The notes under the pieces: generated by a model | What the model was told of the DNA's origin: nothing | The model's input: the letters and a program-made list of their open reading frames with translations, nothing else | The model's database searches: none | Translations under genes and position numbers: made by a program | Assembly: GCA_947372575.1 (NCBI GenBank) | Contig: CANBUF010000029.1 | Coordinates: forward strand, 1-11,191 | Length of the DNA: 11,191 bases | Direction of reading: 5' to 3' | From: Alcaligenaceae bacterium | GTDB lineage: Bacteria > Pseudomonadota > Gammaproteobacteria > Burkholderiales > Burkholderiaceae | Shown: positions 9,401-11,191 of the stretch, in pieces | How the letters are laid out: each line of letters opens with the position of its first letter | Position numbering within the stretch: position 1 is the stretch's first letter

Positions 9401-11191
9401 TGGGTCGTACGCAAAGCGTTCAGTCAGATCGCTGATTGTGAGTATGTCGCCTGTGCTTGGTGTGGATAGCAATCGACCCAGTGGCGTGCCCTCATCGTCT
9501 TCGGTGATCACGGTACGCAGAGACTGGTGACGGCTCACCAGCGCAACCAGCGACTGGCGCAGTGCCGGAATATCTAGTATGCCATTCAGATAAACAGCCA
9601 CGGCCATGTTATAGGTGGCTGAGGCACCATCGACGCGGTCAAGTGTCCAGAGTCGACTTTGACCATAAGACAGCGCAACCGTATCATCATTGATCCGACC
9701 CATACCCGCGATGAGCTGAGGCCCTTGGTCCGTCGCAAGCGTTTCAAGATGTTGTGCGAGCGATGCAGGCGTCGGGCATTCAAATAGTGTACGCAGGGCG
9801 ATTGTGATGCCCGACTGTTGTCTGACCTGAGCAACCAGTCGCATGGCTAACAAAGAATGGCCACCAATCGCAAAAAAGTTATCGTCTAGACCGACATTCT
9901 GGTTGCCAGTTATTTCAGAAAATAAGCGGCAGATGAGTATTTCATTTTTAGATTGTGGTGCCCGGAAATTGTCAGCATTCAAGTCCAGATTCGGTTCTGG
10001 TAAGGCACGACGATCCAGTTTTCCATTTGCGTTCAATGGTAACTTTTCAATGGTGACAAAGTAAGTTGGCACCATATAGTCAGGTAGCGTCGCGAGCAGC
10101 GTTTCACGCAGGCGCGTTACATTTGGTACGTCCTGTTCGGCACGCGCAACCAGGTACGCCACCAGGCGCTGATCACCGTTTATCTTGCGCGCAATCACGG
10201 CAACTTGAGACAATGTCTCAAAACCCTCTAGTAGTGTGGTTTCAATTTCACCAAGTTCAATGCGATAACCCCGGATTTTGACCTGATCGTCTGCTCGGCC
10301 AAGGTATTCAATTGCACCGTCCATGCGCTTGCGCGCCAGATCACCGGTGCGATACATACAGGCACCATCAGCGCCAAAGGGACAAGCAATAAATCGTTCC
10401 GCTGTCAAACCTGCCCGGCCCATATATCCCCGTGCCAGACCTTTTCCTGCAATGTAGAGCTCGCCGACGACCCCATTGGGGACCGGCTCAAGCATTGTGT
10501 CGAGAATATAGAGTTGCGTGTTCCAGATAGGATGCCCGATAGGCGGGGTCTGAATGCCGTCATCAATCCGACAGCGCCATTGCGCTACGTGGATGGCTGC
10601 TTCGGTTGGACCATAAAAATCCCAGAGCTCAATCCCTGGTAAGCGCTCGAACGTCTGCGCTTGCAGGGATCCTGTCAAGGCCTCACCGCTGGTGACGATC
10701 TGCTTGATTGATTTGCATTCGCCTTGCTCCAGTTCTTCAATGAACATTGCCTGCATTGAGGCGACGAAATGCACAACGGTAATACTGTGCTGTTCGATGA
10801 CTTGCCTGAGATAGGCGGGCTCTTTATGACCATCTGGTTTTGCAATCACGAGTGTCGCACCCGTCATCAAGGGTAGGAACCATTCCCATACTGCGACATC
10901 AAATCCGATAGCTGTTTTTTGCAGAATGCGGTCATCCGCAGCTAAATGCAGAACGCTCTGCATCCAGTCCATGTGGTTGACAACGGCTTCATGGGAATTG
11001 CCTGCACCTTTTGGTAGGCCTGTTGAGCCCGAGGTGTAGATCAAATAGGCGAGATGTTTAGGCAGTAAAGGCGTCACACGCTCTGTCTGACTAATCGTGC
11101 CACCTGAAAACTGTATTAACTCACCACAGAGCGAGGCCTCGTCCAGATCGATTGCGACTGGCAATCTTGAACTGTCTGACTGCAAGCTCGC
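6437..11191 (-). CDS. Non-ribosomal peptide synthetase, C-terminal part (A-T-C-A-T), truncated at the right window edge
   Basis: This is a modular NRPS that activates amino acids as adenylates, loads them on carrier-protein phosphopantetheine arms and condenses them in the cytoplasm. The 1,584 visible residues (counted from the edge) contain: A1, lacking its first part (1-~400; motifs [14 protein letters not shown] at 192-197, YRTGDL, NGKLDRR with K391); carrier T1 (GGHS, Ser446); an LCL-type C domain (~505-940; LSYGQ.RLW start, HHHAGDG at 643-649); a complete A2 (~970-1480; YTSGSTG, FYGPTE at 1273-1278, YRTGDL, K1472); and carrier T2 (GGHS, Ser1527). It ends 57 residues later with ...GRITEN and TAA. 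No methyltransferase, epimerization or thioesterase domain follows. The frame is open to the edge, so the true start lies outside; the first in-frame TTG (11185) is an internal Leu codon. The next gene follows three bases after the stop and continues the assembly line. Pocket residues suggest Ser for A1 and an unusual proline-like substrate for A2. The family is certain; the product is not known. Confidence 0.97.
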   Translation of the reverse strand, partial: ASLQSDSSRLPVAIDLDEASLCGELIQFSGGTISQTERVTPLLPKHLAYLIYTSGSTGLPKGAGNSHEAVVNHMDWMQSVLHLAADDRILQKTAIGFDVAVWEWFLPLMTGATLVIAKPDGHKEPAYLRQVIEQHSITVVHFVASMQAMFIEELEQGECKSIKQIVTSGEALTGSLQAQTFERLPGIELWDFYGPTEAAIHVAQWRCRIDDGIQTPPIGHPIWNTQLYILDTMLEPVPNGVVGELYIAGKGLARGYMGRAGLTAERFIACPFGADGACMYRTGDLARKRMDGAIEYLGRADDQVKIRGYRIELGEIETTLLEGFETLSQVAVIARKINGDQRLVAYLVARAEQDVPNVTRLRETLLATLPDYMVPTYFVTIEKLPLNANGKLDRRALPEPNLDLNADNFRAPQSKNEILICRLFSEITGNQNVGLDDNFFAIGGHSLLAMRLVAQVRQQSGITIALRTLFECPTPASLAQHLETLATDQGPQLIAGMGRINDDTVALSYGQSRLWTLDRVDGASATYNMAVAVYLNGILDIPALRQSLVALVSRHQSLRTVITEDDEGTPLGRLLSTPSTGDILTISDLTERFAYDPLGAEEKLKTVIDRQAAQPFDLQHDLPLRAHLTISAKTHAVLSLTLHHHAGDGVSAHIIANELEQAYQAYKQGKAPDWAPISVQYSDWAVWQQRTLEASIGPKLERASKRLANMPELLTLPLDHPRMAQRAHRAGYLPISIPVQTVQRLEVLAQTQGTTLFTVVLAAYAATLGRLAGQTEVVIGAPVAGRNHTEIENLVGFLLNTLALPISIAGDCSGLTLIERARETVQAALDDQDLPFEKLLDGLNLSRSMVNTPVFQAMFAFQSDAIPKFSLQGLACSSQGVALPTAKFDLTLHLSKESDGSLLGDFEFDADLFDESSVLKWADAFYNVTASLCLNPEQSVTLLPLMDPAAQRACIARSSGEHVTIEPEYLVFTQAFEAQVKRQPDAIALIADQETMSYRELDQASNRLARYILQQGVQTDQIVGILIDRSPAMIVAILATIKAGAAYLPLDSNYPSVRLSYMLTDSRAIALLCTRHRYDALLGEDSDIALPPAWVLDDLDVASHISTLPTDSLTRDEFKIPVSADNLVYVMYTSGSTGMPKGVSFLHGALGNLVKWKEGHLPSSTPRVLQYSPVGFDASAQEIASAFCCGAALVLVDDECRRDSRALLEHMHAQKVEHLFAPFVVLASLAEARNSFDHKGWPQAVFTAGEQLQITPEIRSAFMAHPESRLHNFYGPTEAHVVSNYSLSADPTEWNEFPPIGEPIWNTQLYILDASLNVVPDGIVGELYIAGIGLARGYLGKPGMTAEKFMACPFGKSGTRMYRTGDLARRSDGQIYFLGRADEQVKLRGFRIEMGEIEAALLKYFDCFAQVAVIARDVNAIKSLIAYFVTYPNQTAPDYSMLCKTLAAHLPEYMIPSYFLAVDSLPLTPNGKLDRRALPVPEGRTRENAYRAPTTDNEILLCQLFSEITGTEQVSVDDSFFAIGGHSLLAMRLIARLRSQNGTVLPLRTLFEFTTPESLAPHLDSLEDDDEPMLIRGFGRITEN
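6495..9680 (-). other. NRPS module 2: C-A2-T, unusual proline-like pocket
   Basis: The C domain begins [12 protein letters not shown] and has an intact HHHAGDG (H644 is the catalytic His), the pattern of an LCL domain. The A2 pocket reads D1177, A1178, Q1181, F1220, F1246, A1248, F1273, V1281, V1282 and K1472, i.e. DAQFFAFVVK. The nearest code I recall is the proline one (DVQFIAHVVK), matching at seven of ten positions; Ala, Phe and Phe replace Val, Ile and His. A cyclic imino acid or another hydrophobic residue is possible. The core around F1220 (HLFAPFVVL) and the AGEQLQIT stretch also set A2 apart from the two serine-type A domains. T2 carries Ser1527. Confidence 0.6.
9745..11191 (-). other. 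NRPS module 1 (partial): A1-T1, serine-like pocket
   Basis: Aligning with the GrsA pocket positions gives D98, V99, W102, H141, V166, S168, F192, I200, H201 and the invariant K391, i.e. DVWHVSFIHK. The well-known serine code is DVWHLSLIDK (EntF: DVWHFSLVDK), so serine is the best guess. Positions 322 (Phe instead of Leu) and 331 (His instead of Asp) depart from it. Carrier T1 has Ser446 in GGHS and is not followed by an E domain, so an L-residue is passed on. The front of the A domain and any C domain of this module lie outside the window. Confidence 0.75.
10005..11075 (-). repeat. Serine-type A-domain repeat, copy A (in gene 1)
   Basis: This is the partner of 3450-4520, with the same spacing of all pocket residues. 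Both copies share long identical protein stretches such as [19 protein letters not shown] and QIVTSGEAL. It differs from copy B in two pocket residues and is less GC-rich. Confidence 0.75.

Noticed and set aside
11183..11185. TTG as the start of gene 1
   Set aside because: The frame stays open to the window edge and the codon lies inside an A domain, so it is an internal Leu.

Overview
The whole window is part of a modular non-ribosomal peptide synthetase (NRPS) locus read on the minus strand. I see no tRNA, rRNA, CRISPR array, transposase or non-coding gap longer than a few bases. GC content is moderate, about 50% in most hand-counted lines. The adenylation domains carry the 'TAERF.ACPFG' type of A6 region common in Gram-negative NRPSs. 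This points to a proteobacterium, perhaps beta or gamma, but the genus cannot be named and this is only inference.

Layout in the direction of transcription (high to low coordinates). Gene 1 enters from the right edge (11191) and ends at a TAA at 6439-6437. It holds the rest of an adenylation domain with its carrier protein (A1-T1) and a complete C-A-T module. Gene 2 starts, most likely at a TTG, three bases after that stop (6433) and runs off the left edge in an uninterrupted frame of 2,144 codons. It holds C-A-T-E, then a D-acceptor type C domain, then the first quarter of a further A domain. There is therefore an incomplete module 1, complete modules 2 and 3, and an incomplete module 4. No starter, thioesterase, transport or regulatory gene lies inside the window.

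Reading the ten substrate-pocket positions by eye gives: A1 DVWHVSFIHK (serine-like with two odd positions), A2 DAQFFAFVVK (nearest to the proline-type codes, but unusual), and A3 DVWHVSLIDK (serine). A3 is followed by an epimerization domain, so the local product order is read as ...Ser - X (proline-like?) - D-Ser - next residue. The final peptide cannot be named.

The most interesting point is the junction at 6431-6447. Genes 1 and 2 are in the same reading frame. The stop falls in the T-to-C linker, which is homologous to the uninterrupted linker earlier in gene 1, and neither side shows a docking segment. This looks like a recent splitting of one larger synthetase, a nonsense mutation, or a sequence error. 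A second point is compositional: the A domain of module 3 is markedly richer in GC than the C domain before it and the E domain after it, which fits exchange of a whole A domain.
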